A stretch of 64,000 bases of DNA from Puccinia triticina. Lineage: Eukaryota; Basidiomycota; Pucciniomycetes; Pucciniales; Pucciniaceae. Within the stretch, counting starts at the first letter, position 1; every line of letters starts with the position of its first letter. The stretch covers positions 7,192,001 to 7,256,000 of the forward strand of contig NC_070564.1 of the NCBI RefSeq assembly GCF_026914185.1, read 5' to 3'. Below are positions 10,863 through 22,009 of the stretch, in pieces. Both the position numbers and the translations under genes were made by a program. The notes below the pieces were generated by a model. It did no database searches. It was not told the origin of the DNA and saw only the letters and a program-made list of their open reading frames with translations.

Positions 10863-13547
10863 CTAGCTGGCCACGAGAGGGGCCACCACAACGGGCAGAG
10901 GTTTAGGGGCTGGTTCATTTTCTCTGTGAACATATCTTTTTATGAGGCTCACTGGAAAAACGGGATGTTTCCTGCTGAATTCCTCTGTAAGGATTACTTC
11001 CACTGCATTTTTACCGTGTAAGTTTTTGATTACAAATGGTCCTACAAAGGCGGGTTTGAGTTTTCTACAACCGCCCAAATTGTTAAAATTTACTGTTGAA
11101 AGAAGGACTTTTTCTCCTATACGGAATTCTGGTTCTTTGTGACTCTTGTCCCACCGCATCTTACTGTACTCAGCCGCTTCTTGAACGCATTTAGCAGCAT
11201 GTTTATTTGCAGCCTCCAGCATTTGTTTAAAGTCTAAAGCTGTAGGATGTGCTAGTGGCAATTTGTCATTAAGAGTATCTTTAGGTAGTCTGGGAATCCA
11301 ACCCCTTTCTAAGATATACGGCGCTTCTTTAGTAGTAGAGTGTTTACTGCTATTGTAGGCCATTTCTAGGGCGGGGAGTAAATTAACCCAGTCATGTGTA
11401 TACCCGTCACTATTTTTAAATTCTAGCCCAAAGGCGCAAAACCTTCTTAGAAGATCTTCTAGTGTCTGTATCATTCTTTCTGCTAGACCGTCCGTTTGTG
11501 GGTGATACGCGGTTGAGAAGGCTAATTTGGTACCCAACATATCATGAAGATTTCTCCAGAATTCTGACGTAAATTTTGGATCTCTGTTGCTGATAATAAT
11601 TTTTGGGATACCCACCTCAGCCATAATTCTGTTCCAGAATAACATAGCTACCTCCATAGCGGTATCATCTTTGTGATGTGGTATAAACCTAGCTCTCTTA
11701 GAAAATCTGTCTACTACCACTAGGACGGAGTTATAAGAGAAGGCTCCTCCCGGTGGTAGTCCTGTCACGAAGTCCATGTTAATGATTTCCCACCTAGTCT
11801 TGGGTTCTGCTATTGTCTGCAATAATCCAAATCTTTTTCCAGTTTGCTTATTGGCTTTTTGGCATGTTTCACACGATTTGACATATGCTTTAGTTTGATT
11901 TTTCCAATCAACCCACCAGGCTGTCTGTTTGATCCTTTCCAAGGTCCTATCCTCGGAGAAGTGACCTGCGCCAGCATTGTCATGGCATTCATGCAGCATA
12001 TTCTTAATGTGATTTTCTTTACTCAGGACTATCACACTGGAATGTCTATGTCTAAAGTATATTATGCCATCTAACAGAGTAAACTGTCCTGCCTTGTAAG
12101 GGGTCAATAAGTATTCTGGTAAGCTAGCAATTAATTCTGGAGCACTGTTTTCATAATCCAGGATGTTGATCAACTTGAGAAGTTCCAAATCTTCACTGTA
12201 GCTGATTCTGACTTCTTCAAAGAATGCGTCGTCAATATCACATAAATGGATTCCTAAAATGGGGAATACATCCTTGTCTTCTGGATCATAGGCAGGATTA
12301 TCTGGCGTATTAGGCAAAGCCCACCTACTCAATCCATCGGCATTAGTATGCTTGGCGCCAGCCCTATGGATGATGGTCATATGTCCTCTGTACTGTTGTA
12401 TTGCAATCTGCCATCTGAGCATGTGACGGTTAGGCGTCTTCATGTTCATTAAAGTCGGCACTGCTACACAATCTGTAACTACAATGATTTTACAACCTTC
12501 TAGGTAGTAGTGTAGTTTCTCCAAGGCCCATACAAGACATAAACATTGCATTTGACTGGCTTCATATCTCATTTCTGTTTTCCGGACTTGTCTAGAAATA
12601 AACAGGACTAGTTTTTCCACTGGAATTCCATCAATTATGAATTCCTGATGTAAAGCCGCTCCTATACCTTCAAAGCAAGCATCTATGTATAGTATAAATG
12701 GCAAAGAGTAGTCTGGTTGCGCTAGTACGGGGGCTGTAGTAATGAGCCTTTTTAATTGTTCATATTGCTCTACTCTTCCGTACGTCATTTCAAAGAAGAC
12801 GTCTTTGCTACATAACTCGTATAGGCTTTTTGAGATGTTTGCAAATTTAGGTATGTGCTGTCTGTAATAACTACAAAATCCTAGAAATGACTGCATTTCT
12901 GTCATTGTCTGCGGCATAGGTTTAAGCAGAACTGCGGCTACTCTGTTCTGATCTATGGCTAAAGATAATCCGGAGACTATATGACCTAAAGCTTTGAGTT
13001 CTTGAAAACCAAAATTACATTTCTTGATTGACATTTTCAAGCCTGCTGTGATAGCTTTATGGAGGACCAGACTTATTTTTTCTAAATGATCCTCCCAGTC
13101 GGTAGAATAGATGATAATGTCATCTATGTATATCATCATCCAACTCTGTCTAATAAAGGATCCAAATATTGTGTCCATCATACGCTGGAAGTGCGAAGGA
13201 GCATTTTTGATACCAAATGGCATTCTTAAATATTCATAAAATCCTAGGTAACAGATTATACGCATAAATTGTCTGCTTTCCTCTTTAATGGGTATTTGAT
13301 GGAATCCTTTAAATACATCCATTGTGGTAATGTATTTAGCTTTCGCCAAATTATGGAGTGAATGATCTATCCTTGGGATAGGATAATTATCTGCCTTGGT
13401 GTAATTATTGAGGGCTCGGAAGTCTCCTACCATACGGGACTTTTCGTTATGCCATGCTATAATTACTGGCGTAGTTATTTCCATTTGTTCGTTGTGGCCT
13501 ACTTTTCTCAGGACTTTAAGCTCTAATAGTTCTTTGATGTGAATTTC
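10863..13547 (-). CDS. Element B pol: RT, RNase H, integrase
   Basis: This is a large open frame from the codon after TGA 13548-13550 to 10863. RT motifs are [50 protein letters not shown] and the catalytic YIDDIIIYS. RNase H follows ([17 protein letters not shown], then [11 protein letters not shown]). Integrase has the zinc-binding [16 protein letters not shown] and the catalytic series [19 protein letters not shown] and [14 protein letters not shown] block ([29 protein letters not shown]) ends it. One feature is unusual: the second integrase motif reads SNRD where SDRD is common, though the catalytic D (RDPKF) is kept. Start uncertain, since it is normally made as gag-pol. Confidence 0.9.
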   Translation of the reverse strand, partial: EIHIKELLELKVLRKVGHNEQMEITTPVIIAWHNEKSRMVGDFRALNNYTKADNYPIPRIDHSLHNLAKAKYITTMDVFKGFHQIPIKEESRQFMRIICYLGFYEYLRMPFGIKNAPSHFQRMMDTIFGSFIRQSWMMIYIDDIIIYSTDWEDHLEKISLVLHKAITAGLKMSIKKCNFGFQELKALGHIVSGLSLAIDQNRVAAVLLKPMPQTMTEMQSFLGFCSYYRQHIPKFANISKSLYELCSKDVFFEMTYGRVEQYEQLKRLITTAPVLAQPDYSLPFILYIDACFEGIGAALHQEFIIDGIPVEKLVLFISRQVRKTEMRYEASQMQCLCLVWALEKLHYYLEGCKIIVVTDCVAVPTLMNMKTPNRHMLRWQIAIQQYRGHMTIIHRAGAKHTNADGLSRWALPNTPDNPAYDPEDKDVFPILGIHLCDIDDAFFEEVRISYSEDLELLKLINILDYENSAPELIASLPEYLLTPYKAGQFTLLDGIIYFRHRHSSVIVLSKENHIKNMLHECHDNAGAGHFSEDRTLERIKQTAWWVDWKNQTKAYVKSCETCQKANKQTGKRFGLLQTIAEPKTRWEIINMDFVTGLPPGGAFSYNSVLVVVDRFSKRARFIPHHKDDTAMEVAMLFWNRIMAEVGIPKIIISNRDPKFTSEFWRNLHDMLGTKLAFSTAYHPQTDGLAERMIQTLEDLLRRFCAFGLEFKNSDGYTHDWVNLLPALEMAYNSSKHSTTKEAPYILERGWIPRLPKDTLNDKLPLAHPTALDFKQMLEAANKHAAKCVQEAAEYSKMRWDKSHKEPEFRIGEKVLLSTVNFNNLGGCRKLKPAFVGPFVIKNLHGKNAVEVILTEEFSRKHPVFPVSLIKRYVHRENEPAPKPLPVVVAPLVAS

Positions 13548-13563
13548 TCAAGCTTCACGAGAC

Positions 13564-14778
13564 TTAGGGCTCAAAGGATAAGCTGCTCTCCGTAACGCAG
13601 GAGGGTAAGGGTTGACACGTAAGTTCTATCTCAATATCGTGTCCTGAGATATTCCCTATGGGTTCTTCTTTTGTACAGAAAGCTTCTTCATGCTCAAAGC
13701 AGACTTTTAACACAGCTGATTGTTGCTCCGCGGTCAGGTTACTACTAATGGCAGCTTGAGACATATAATCTTGTCGGAACTTCCTCAATTCTTTGTCTTC
13801 CTGGTCTTGTCTCGGAGAATTCTGAAAGCTGATGTTACATATCTCAAACTTTCGTTTCCAATCACCACCTATTGTGTAGTATCTGCTTTTACTTTGGATT
13901 ACATCTATTCCGTACAAGCAGAATGTATCATTTCCAATAATGAGGTACTCACACACAGCATCTTCTAGGACTACAAATTCAACGTGTAGTCTCAAAGATC
14001 CTTTTGTGTGCGGGAAAATAAGAGGTAACTTAACTATCCCTATTGGTTTGAGGGCTGAGTTACAACTGCTAAATTTAGCTTTGGGCGTGGGTAGAAGGTT
14101 CTTCCTCCAGTCAGGGTAACAAGAGTCCAGTAAATTGGTACTAGTACAAGAACAAAATGCTCCAATGTCTAAAAGAGCTCTAACTTCTTTTCCATCAAAG
14201 ATAACTGTTGTATAGCTAGTTTTTCCTAGAGTATAACTCATGCCTTCCTCTGGCTTATTTGTCATCAGTTTTGCATCTGATACGTGACCGATTCCTAGCG
14301 AGGAGTTCCATTTCTGTGGCAAATTGGAATCTCCTTGGATTACAGTGATATGCAAGGGATCACCCAGATCAGCTTGTATCACATTGCATTTGGCATTAAT
14401 TTCAGGTTCATCCAAGCAATCTCTGATCTCAGGTTCCATACTGACAATGTTGAATTGGGAGCCAGTATTGGATAAATCGTCTTCTTCTGACTCCACTTCA
14501 ATATTGTTGATTTGTTTACGGGGTTTAGGGCAATCAGGTCTCTTATGGCCTTTCTCTCCGCAATTATAGCACTTAATACCAGCTGTTTTCCTGGGAGGCA
14601 TTTCTGTATTCTTTTTGTCTGTGGCCATGTTCTCTTTAGGAGCTAGATTACGCCTTTCTTCGTACGTTTTGGGTTTCCTGTCTAATTTCTTGGCCACAAT
14701 AATTATTTCTATTGTGGCTACTAATTCAGACAAGTCAACGTCTGCATCTTTCAACCTGCACATTACATCATGTTCTAA
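13564..14778 (-). CDS. Element B gag C-terminus (zinc knuckle) and protease
   Basis: In frame with the capsid frame once the MITE at 14779-15676 and one taa are removed. It has a CCHC zinc knuckle CYNCGEKGHKRPDC, then an acidic linker, then a retropepsin-like region: VRALLDIGAFCSCTSTNLLD, with later LIIGNDTFCLYGIDV as the flap/ILG block. The catalytic triplet reads DIG where D-S/T-G is usual, so activity is doubtful. It runs to a stop at 13564, where the frame shifts relative to RT. The RT frame itself has TGA at 13548-13550 just before [20 protein letters not shown]. Confidence 0.8.
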   Translation of the reverse strand, partial: LEHDVMCRLKDADVDLSELVATIEIIIVAKKLDRKPKTYEERRNLAPKENMATDKKNTEMPPRKTAGIKCYNCGEKGHKRPDCPKPRKQINNIEVESEEDDLSNTGSQFNIVSMEPEIRDCLDEPEINAKCNVIQADLGDPLHITVIQGDSNLPQKWNSSLGIGHVSDAKLMTNKPEEGMSYTLGKTSYTTVIFDGKEVRALLDIGAFCSCTSTNLLDSCYPDWRKNLLPTPKAKFSSCNSALKPIGIVKLPLIFPHTKGSLRLHVEFVVLEDAVCEYLIIGNDTFCLYGIDVIQSKSRYYTIGGDWKRKFEICNISFQNSPRQDQEDKELRKFRQDYMSQAAISSNLTAEQQSAVLKVCFEHEEAFCTKEEPIGNISGHDIEIELTCQPLPSCVTESSLSFEP

Positions 14779-15676
14779 CACCAGGAAAAAAAAGTAGTCA
14801 CTTGATGGCAAGTGACATGACACAGCTTTGTTTTCAGCTCCAACACTGCTCCAATGCTGCTCCTCTCCACCAGCACATCTAGGGCTCACATGATAGGTGT
14901 CAGGATCAAAGCACTCAATGTGAAAAAACCAGATGATGCTCAGCTTTGGCCCTGGCCCAGCTGATGCTCAGCTTTTACCCTGGCTCAGCTGATGCTCAGT
15001 TTTTCCCCTGGCCCAGCTGATTCTCAGCTTTGGAACTGGCCACCTGATGATCATCTTTGGCCCTGGCACAGCTGATGCTCAGCCTTGTCCATGGCACAGC
15101 TGATGCTCAGCCTTGTCCATGGCTCAGCTGATGCTCAGCTTTGTCCCTAGCCTAGCTGATTTTCAGCTCTGGTCCTGTCCAAGCTGATTCCCATCTTTTT
15201 CCCTGGTCTGGCTCAGCTGATGCTCAGCAAGCTGAGCATCAGCTGGTCAGCTGGCCCAGGACTGGGCCAAAGCTGAGCATCAGCTGGGACAGGACTAGGA
15301 GAAGGCTAAGCAAGGACTGGTACAAAGCTGAGCATCAGCTGCGCCAGGACTAGTACAAAGCTGAGCATCACCTGGGCAAGGAATGGTCAAACGGCTTTTT
15401 TTCAATTCTGAGAGTGAGCTGCGTGAAAAAGCGTATGAGCTGGGCAGAAAAGCTGAGTATGAGCTGGGTACCAAAGCTGAGTATCAGCTGGAAAGAACTG
15501 AGGATCAGTTGGGCTCATCAAAAACTGAACAGGACCTCCTTGGTAAATTTTGGAAGTTGAGGAGATGGTTGGGAGATTGGGGTAGATAGTGGATAGATAT
15601 TGGATAGATGGTGGGTAGCTGGCTGGAGCTGGTGTAATGTCACTTGTCATCAACTGACTATTTTATTTTCCTGGTG
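14779..15676. mobile_element. Fold-back MITE M1 in element B gag
   Basis: This 898-bp element begins CACCAGGAAAAA and ends TTTTCCTGGTG, with an imperfect inverted repeat of about 40 bp that includes GTCACTTGATGGCAAGTGAC. It is flanked by taa (14776-14778 and 15677-15679). The interior is degenerate repeats of GCTGATGCTCAGC-like words that switch orientation near 15225-15240, so the whole element can fold back. No ORF has coding character. A 3-bp taa duplication suits PIF/Harbinger or CACTA-type transposases. A second copy lies at 22010. Confidence 0.8.
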
Positions 15677-17460
15677 TAAGTGATTAGGGCACTTTTTCAA
15701 GATTTTCTTAGTGACAAATTTCTGAGCTGGTTGATTATAGATACAATCAATCCTTTTCTTCTGACTCAGACACCATTTGTATGGATCATCTTTAGTAGGG
15801 TCAAAGAAATCATTCTCATATGCAGCTAGCATTTTATCCTCCCAGACATCTGTACCAAACTGTTTGTGGATCAATTTTTTCCATGCTTCCCAGCTTAATT
15901 TTCCGACAGATTTCTTTTTTCTGATGAACCAGTCTAAAGCTACGCCTTCAAACAACCTTGGCAATCTGGAGGTTACTACTTCATCAGTAGCTTCGTAACA
16001 TTCAAGGAGATGATCTACATAATCCATGAAGTAGATATGATCATATTCCCCTTCTCCGGAAAACTTAGGCCATTCTTTCATTGGCGGCATTAGTTTGCAT
16101 TTAGTTACTGCATCCAAACTGTTCAGAAAAGAAGTGGTCTGTCTCGGTTGCTCTTGATACGGTTGAGAATTGCTAGCAGCATTTTGCCTGGGCGGAGCAG
16201 TGGATTCCTCTTCTTTGGGAGGTAAAGATCTTTCTTGGTGTTGAAACACTCTACTTCTGGTATTTAATAGAGGATTGTTGAAGATGACCTCCTCCGTCTG
16301 AGAAGTTTCAGGGTCACGAGTCAGGTGCAGGGGAGTTTGTATTCCCGCTACATTTTGTTTAAGAGTTTTTATCTCTTGTTTTAGAGAGCTAATTTGCTCC
16401 GCAGTAGAGATATTGATTTTATTCACCATCTCTTTCATGTTATCCTCTTGATGGCTTACTAAATCTATCAAGATTTGTAACTGGGCGGATTGGTGGTCTC
16501 CACGCTCTCTGTTTTCTTTGATAACCTCAGTTTTCAAAGTGGTTAACAATTGACTTTTAAAGTCCGCCATACCAATATCAATATCAGTAATTTTGTCTTG
16601 AAGACTCTGATTACTCTCAGCCTGAGTTTCTAGGTTTGTTGTTACATTATGAGGTTATTCTTAAGTTCTCCAATGTCTTGGCGAAACTCAGGAATTTTAA
16701 CAAAGTATTCTTGAGACATTTTTATTGCACAACTCACAGCAGATTCAAGGGTGTTAATAATAGAAGTATGACATTCCACAATTTTAGAGTTTGTAAATTT
16801 ATATTGGTTACTAGAGTTACTATGCAAAGTAGACAAATTTCCATACAAATTATCAAACATGTGGAAAATGAAATCTCTATCTACATCTGATTGTAGGCTT
16901 GTTTCAAGGTGTTTGCTGCCTTCATGACTTGAGCCCATCTGCCGCGGTCTTTGCGGAGATTGTTGGATTGATGGGTGGGAGGATTCTTTCGTTTTTTCGA
17001 ATTCTTCGCCAGAGGGTTGATTTGCTTCATCACCGTCCAGGGATTCCACCTGTTGACCAAGAATTCTAGCTCTGGTCGAGTTAGATATTTCTGAGCCGCT
17101 TTTTGAGTCTCTTGCGCTTTGCGCAGTGCGGCTAGGAGCTCCTCTTTTGGAACCCCGCGCGCTTGGAGGGCTACGCAATTTCTCCAGTTCACCCGGTGAG
17201 CGTACACCAGATCCTTGATGAGTTGGATCTGTTCCTCCTCCAGCTCTTCTGGAGTCTTTTTCAGAGCTCGGGCTTTCGAAGTGCTCGGAGCGGGGGTCTT
17301 CTTCTTGAACCAAAGAGGGATGGTTACCTCCGCTTCGGTCGGATCCTCCGCTAATTGGTCCTCCGAGGACAGGGCTTCCAAGGCCGGACCCTTTGCGGCT
17401 GGCTCGTTTCGGAGTAGGGAGAGGACCTTCGAGGTCGGGTCTGGAAGATCTAGTGGACAT
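15677..17460 (-). CDS. Element B gag (capsid)
   Basis: ATG 17460 opens a frame with a Ser/Arg/Pro/Gly-rich, probably disordered leader of about 190 residues, then a helical region (DVDRDFIFHMFDNLYGNLST). This frame stops at 16642-16644. One base of shift (-1 sense) leads into NVTTNLETQAESNQSLQDKI and MADFKSQLLTTLKTEVIKEN, a coiled coil (IEQISSLKQEIKTLKQ-like). The capsid core follows: MKEWPKFSGEGEYDHIYFMD, RLPRLFEGVALDWFIRKKKS, DPYKWCLSQKKRIDCI. It ends at the MITE, beyond which the frame continues into the zinc knuckle. The shift at about 16645-16655 may be a mutation or programmed. Its first 569 bases overlap the last exon of the spliced ORF in another frame. Confidence 0.75.
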
Positions 17461-18189
17461 GTTCTATAAGTTTATTATAGATTTTGATAAGGAAAGAAAA
17501 AAATTGACTAACCGTTGATTTCTGGTTCAGAGTTGCTTATGTCGATGTCCGCGAGGTCATCGGCAGGAGCTAATTCTATCTCAGCTGCGGAATAATGAGA
17601 AATTAGTCAGTAATGAAGTTTAAGCGAGTGATTTCGCAGAAAAAAGAGTTACTAACGCGTATCTCTTGGTTGGCGGATAGTACCGGCGACGTAGTTGGGT
17701 TTAGAAGTCGGCACTATGTACAGGAGCGCGATTTTGTCAGCGCTATGGAGGTTTTTTGGGAAGAGAGAAAGGAATTAACGCTTACTCGTTGGTTTCTTCA
17801 ATGGGGTGTCTACCTCGGGTTTCGGCGCGGTAGAGGTTGACAAGTTCCTTTCTGACTGAGTCTTTCGGACCACTAGATGTAAAGGAACCAAAGTTAAGTT
17901 TGTTTACCAGCCCACAATAAGGTAAAAAAAAAGATTAACTTACTCTTTCTTTCTTGGCGAGCCTGGGCTTTCCGGGCGTAATGTTCGCGCAAGAAGAGTT
18001 GAAATCGGATTCGGGCTTCTAGGCTCGCTTTTTGCTCGCGCTCGATTCGATCGGTGGCGATTTTGAGTTGCTCTTCGTAAGAAAGCAGCTCCCACGCGGT
18101 AGGGACGTGGTTTCGGGCTCGTTCTTCTTTTTTATCCTTAAGGTAACGAAGGTAATATTCAATCAGCTCGGCGTTTTTCTGTAGCTCCA
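16881..18189 (-). CDS. Spliced five-exon ORF upstream of and overlapping gag (element B)
   Basis: I do not recognise this protein. Five exons read on the minus strand: 18189-17944, 17872-17786, 17713-17657, 17584-17513 and 17449-16881. All introns start GTAAG or GTTAGT, end AG and fall in the same codon phase. The joined frame is open for about 343 codons. It includes ELIEYYLRYLKDKKEERARN, RIEREQKASLEARIRFQLFL, an acidic middle (PADDLADIDISNSEPEIN) and a helical last exon (IQLIKDLVYAHRVNWRNCVA). Exon 1 begins TGGAG after its acceptor, so a spliced-in A would create ATG; no upstream ATG is seen in the leader. The last acceptor lies about 10 nt inside gag, so exon 5 is overprinted on gag. Function unknown; an accessory or regulatory product is possible. 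Confidence 0.6.
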
Positions 18190-18661
18190 CTGAAAAAAAC
18201 AAAACAAGAAAAAAGAAAACGTCAGAAAAGTTCGAGGTTTTTCTGAGGTCAAGTTTTTTATGCAGAAGGATTGTGGCTTCTGAAGATACGCGCGAAAAGG
18301 CGGTTTCGGTGGCGCTATGGAGAGCGCTGGGTTAGTTTGCGCGAGGTAGCGCAGGAGGTACGCTACAGAGAGCAGGTAAAGAGCGCGTAAGTGCGCAGGA
18401 TGGGTTGCGCTAAGTAGCGGCTAAGGTTAGCGTTAGGTAGCGCGGGTGGTGCGCTATCGAGAGCGGGTAGGGAGCGGTAATAAACTTAATAAATTAAGTT
18501 TTAAGGGGCAATATTGCCTACTGCGCTCGAAGCGCGGGGGTTTAGACTTAACGTAAAAGTTAAGTAAGCTTAAGTAAGCTTAAGAGTAGGTTTGGTCAGG
18601 TTTTAATCGTTGGATAAACGAAAAAACTTAGTTTTTATGGTTTTATGGGTTTATAAGGGTA
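18190..18661 (-). other. 5' leader of element B
   Basis: This untranslated stretch lies between the primer site and the first exon. It has repeated AGCGC words from about 18290 to 18480 (GGTAGCGCAGG, GGTAGCGCGGG and similar). No ATG was seen on the minus strand between the primer site and exon 1. Confidence 0.45.
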
Positions 18662-18682
18662 AATTCCCGGCCAGACCCCCAA
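18662..18682 (-). promoter_or_regulatory. Primer-binding site of element B
   Basis: On the minus strand the sequence TGGGGGTCTGGCCGGGAATT starts two bases after the 5' LTR. The leading TGG matches the CCA end of a tRNA. I cannot say which tRNA. Confidence 0.55.
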
Positions 18683-18683
18683 T

Positions 18684-19771
18684 TGTCAGGCTCGGTGATG
18701 CCAAGAGCACGTGCTCTTCTAGCTACGCCGGCGACAGAGCACGGTACAGTAGCGCGCGCAGCAAAAGCGCGGTAAGAAGTGCGAAATAGCTAAAGAAGCT
18801 ATTTCTAATGAACCCAAAAAAGGGGTTAACGGAGGGGCCAGGGGCGCCTGGGGTGTTTTAGTGCCCTCCGCAGTTCTTACAGGGCCTGCGCACGGGATGC
18901 GCAGGGGTGTTTGTGACCTGTGACGTCTGGGGCCCTTAACAAAGGGGGTATTTGCGCGTTGAGACGCTCCCAGGAGATATAGGGGATAAAAATCCCAGTA
19001 GAAAGGAAAAAAACGCAGACTTACTTGTAAAAGGAAGTCTGCGGCAAAAAAACACAATCGATCCAAAAAACCGAAGTCGAGGCGAGGTCAGGCTGGCAAA
19101 CTGGTCGAAGAGACGAGTGGCGAGACTGGCGAGGCGTCGGACTGGTTATAAAGGTATCTGAGGGGCCTTCCTTCGCCCGAAGGCCCTCGTTTATATATTC
19201 GAGCTACGACCGGTAGGGTTGTAGCTCTTATTGCACAGGCTTCCTCGGTTTCTCGGCCGGAGGAAGCGTGCTTCTGACAAGGGTGACAGGAGTGAAGGGG
19301 GATTCTATTAGTCCCTTCACTCCCGTTCATTTCTTATTTGTCATATGATCTATTTGCTATTCCTCAGTGCGAGGAATAGCGTGGTTTTTATGTTCTATTT
19401 TCGGCCGGGGGAGGAGGAGTAGTATAATTCTGTTTCTCTCCTCCCCGACCGAAGGGCTTCTATTTCTCGTAGAGACTACTCTCTGTTTAGTAGTCTCTTG
19501 AGAGTGTCTGATGACCCGTTCTCTTGGCTTGAGAACGGGTTTGAACTAATGTTCTTTCTCTTGCCGATTCTTTGGCCGGAGCTTAGTTTTCCTTACTCGT
19601 CTAAGGAACCTTTACTATTATGTACGCGGCGCTCTGCGCCGCAGCTAGGTCTTTTTACAAGAAAGAACTATATTTTGTACGCGGAGCTCTGCGCCGCTAT
19701 TATTACATATAATTTTTGTTATGCTACAATAGTTAGCCGGGCTCTAACTTATTATAGTAGCCCGGCTGACA
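18684..19771 (-). repeat. 5' LTR of element B
   Basis: This 1088-bp LTR nearly matches 8624-9713. On the minus strand it lies upstream of the primer site and drives the element. Confidence 0.92.
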
Positions 19772-19776
19772 AATGC

Positions 19777-20739
19777 AGTTGACGCGCATAGCCAAATTCC
19801 CAGTCGTTTGCTCAGCTCTTGTTTCACTTGTGAGATGAAAATACTGCCCCTATCTGACACGATGGTTTTGGGTGTGCCGTGTAACCGCCATACAAACCTA
19901 AGTATTAGATCCGCTAAGCCGTTCGCCGTCATGTCCTTCCGACAGGCCACAAAATGGCACATTTTGGTCAGTTGGTCTACCACTGTCAAAATACTGTTGC
20001 AGTTATTTGACAATGGTAGATTGGTGATTAGATCGTACATGATGTTGGTCCATGGACCTGCTGGTATAGGTAATGGGGCAAGTGTTCCGAAAGGCTTCTG
20101 CGTAGACGGCTTGACTCTCTGGCACGACCCGCATCCTTCAACATAGTTGTTGACAAATTTTTTCGCCCCTGGCCAGTTGAAGCAGCGTCGGACTAAAGAT
20201 AGGGTCTTGAATCTTCCTGGGTTTCCCGCCAATCTACAGTCATGGCGGCTGCGTAGAATTCCAGTCTTGATGAAATTATCTGCCGGAACTTGAACAAACC
20301 CCTTGTCATACAGGACACCATTGTGCACTAACAAGCCGGGAGATTCCTGCTCCTGGTTGGCTGGTTCATGTCGACATGCATCAATCAGTTTGGACAGTCT
20401 CTTGTTGGTTTGTGTAGCCTCACGGATAAGACTTATCAGCTCTGTGTCTGATATGACCTGTCCGTCCCCTTCTACCTTGGCAATTCCCAGGATATCGATT
20501 TCAAACCAACGGCTGGCATCGTCCAGTTTGATGGACTTGTTGAGGAACCATTTGTCTATCTTGGCCACCTCCGCAAACGTCTTGGGTGTGATGTTATCCG
20601 GCCGGAGCAGCTGGCCAAATGTGAGCTTATCCTCCCGTGGCGGCGCTAAATCCGGGCGTCGTGACAGCGCGTCAGGTTTTGTTGATTGTCCGCCGGGCCT
20701 GAACACAATGTTGAAATCAAAACATCCCATTGTCTCCGC
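19777..20739 (-). pseudogene. Element A RNase H end and integrase N-terminal/core
   Basis: This segment of the A polyprotein has the RNase H end (ETMGCFDFNIVFRPGGQSTK, PDALSRRPDL), a linker, the integrase HH-CC zinc region (SRHDCRLAGNPG..CGSCQRVK) and the core (NIMYDLITNLPLSNNCNSIL, DRGSIFISQVKQELSKRLGI). The first zinc histidine region and the first catalytic Asp (MYDLITNLP) are kept, and the second is in SDRGS. The frame runs into element B at 19776 and resumes at 8623. Its upstream end is cut by the solo LTR at 20740. Confidence 0.85.
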
Positions 20740-21637
20740 TGTGGTGAGATCAATCAACCATCAACAGCGCCAAATTGGTATAGTTTTATATAATAAAGTA
20801 CAATACAAACTACATATTAAATATCTCTAGTACAAATACTTTACATTAAATCTTTTCACTCAGATTTCACGTCTTTTTATCACCCAGAAAACCTGTGATA
20901 GTCCACTCAGCAGGAATCAATCACGCCACAAATTAACACAGTAAATCATCAGATTCACACTAAGATTCATACTCATACTGGGCGCACAGCCACTTCAGTC
21001 TGTTTTGTTTTCACACATATTTCCCATCAATGATTTGCATTCACATGTTTGGTAAATCTCATCTTAGACGTGATCATCTTTCCCAAAGTAGCCATTTTTA
21101 TTTCACAATACATTAATTCCTTTTCACGCTATATTAATTTCTTTTTCACACTCTGATTTATTATTTCACACTACATACATTATTGCACATCACAAAAACC
21201 GCTCTCAGACGAGTTTTCATCTATAAAAGGAGGCCTTCCTTGCCCCTTCCTGTTTCCTTTTTCCCCATGCTTGCACTAAATAGTAATATTAAGAGATTAC
21301 TTCCGCATTCATCACATTATTATAGTTAGATAATCATAGTTAAGATTTAGATCATAAATTTAGAAATTGATAAATACAACTTGCCCTTAATAACAAACTC
21401 AATCACGTCAAATTATAACATCTCTCTTTATGCGCACAAAACCTGGTTCTTAGGTTCTGAAATAGCTAGATATTAGAATACTTCAGCAGATTGCGCCACA
21501 CTGAAATTCTTGGTGTAAATTTCTCCCAGAGGTTAATTAAGGAAGGCAGCCCTTCAAGCACCTTATAGTTTAAACTTACTTAGTTTTGCTATTATTCCCT
21601 TCCAAGCTCAGATCACGCCTTGCGTAGAAGTTCCACA
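20740..21637 (+). mobile_element. Solo LTR C2 (TGTGGT group) in element A RNase H
   Basis: This 898-bp LTR begins TGTGGTGAGATC and ends AGTTCCACA. It is flanked by ccgc (20736-20739) and ccac (21638-21641), a 4-bp duplication with one CpG-type change. Removing it with one copy restores the A frame as RRQAQWAETMGCFDF. Its 3' part (aggaaggcagcc..) is like that of LTR C1. Confidence 0.85.
21232..21239 (+). promoter_or_regulatory. TATA box of solo LTR C2
   Basis: TATAAAAG is followed by GAGGCCTTCCTTGCCCC, the same layout as TATATAAGGAGGGGCT in element F. It sets the LTR orientation as plus. Confidence 0.55.
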
Positions 21638-21641
21638 CCAC

Positions 21642-22009
21642 CCATTGTGCCTGTCGGCGCGTAAGCTTTTTAGTTGTCATAAAGCTTTCTAAGTTGCAGT
21701 GATTGGTCTAGATGATTGCCTTGAGTCTTTTGGGTTTGCCTTCCAGGTAATGACGCCATTCCTTAAATGAAGCTACTATTGCCAAACGTTCCTTGTCAAA
21801 TATTTCATAATTACATTTGGCCTGGATGAGGGAACGGGACAAATACGCAACGGGGTTAAGTTTGTGGTCTTTGTCACATACTTGTGACAGCACCGCCCCT
21901 AGTGCGAAGTCGAAACAATCACACTCTAGTACAAAGGGTTGGTACGGATTGGCAATTCTTAGAACGGGTGCTGTGGTGAAAGCCGTTTTCAGCAAGTCAA
22001 ACGCCATAT
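21642..22009 (-). pseudogene. Element A RT connection and RNase H
   Basis: The frame reads MAFDLLKTAFTTAPVLRIAN, PYQPFVLECDCFDFALGAVL, SQVCDKDHKLNPVAYLSRSL, then EWRHYLEGKPKRLKAII before a stop near 21708. Further RNase H sequence continues to the LTR at 21638. The usual D of the RNase H start is kept in ECDCFDFALGA. It is cut at 22010 by the fold-back element. About 120 codons of RT that should precede it are missing. Confidence 0.8.

Larger units (their letters stand above)
8624..19771 (-). mobile_element. Element B: young Ty3/gypsy retrotransposon inside the A integrase
   Basis: This 11,148-bp element runs on the minus strand with LTRs 8624-9713 (1090 bp) and 18684-19771 (1088 bp), beginning TGTCAGGCTCGG and ending GGCTGACA. 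The flanks tatgc (8619-8623) and aatgc (19772-19776) are a 5-bp duplication with one change. Excision restores the A integrase around STA|YHPR. It carries a primer-binding site, a five-exon upstream ORF, gag, zinc knuckle-protease, RT-RNase H-integrase and a separate chromo-like C-terminus. It is itself hit by a fold-back MITE in gag. The LTRs differ by one 2-bp indel and about seven substitutions (by eye), so it is a recent insertion. Confidence 0.92.

Noticed and set aside
15225..15240. Intrinsic terminator-like hairpin at the M1 centre
   Set aside because: It is the symmetry point of a fold-back transposon in a eukaryotic genome, not a bacterial terminator.
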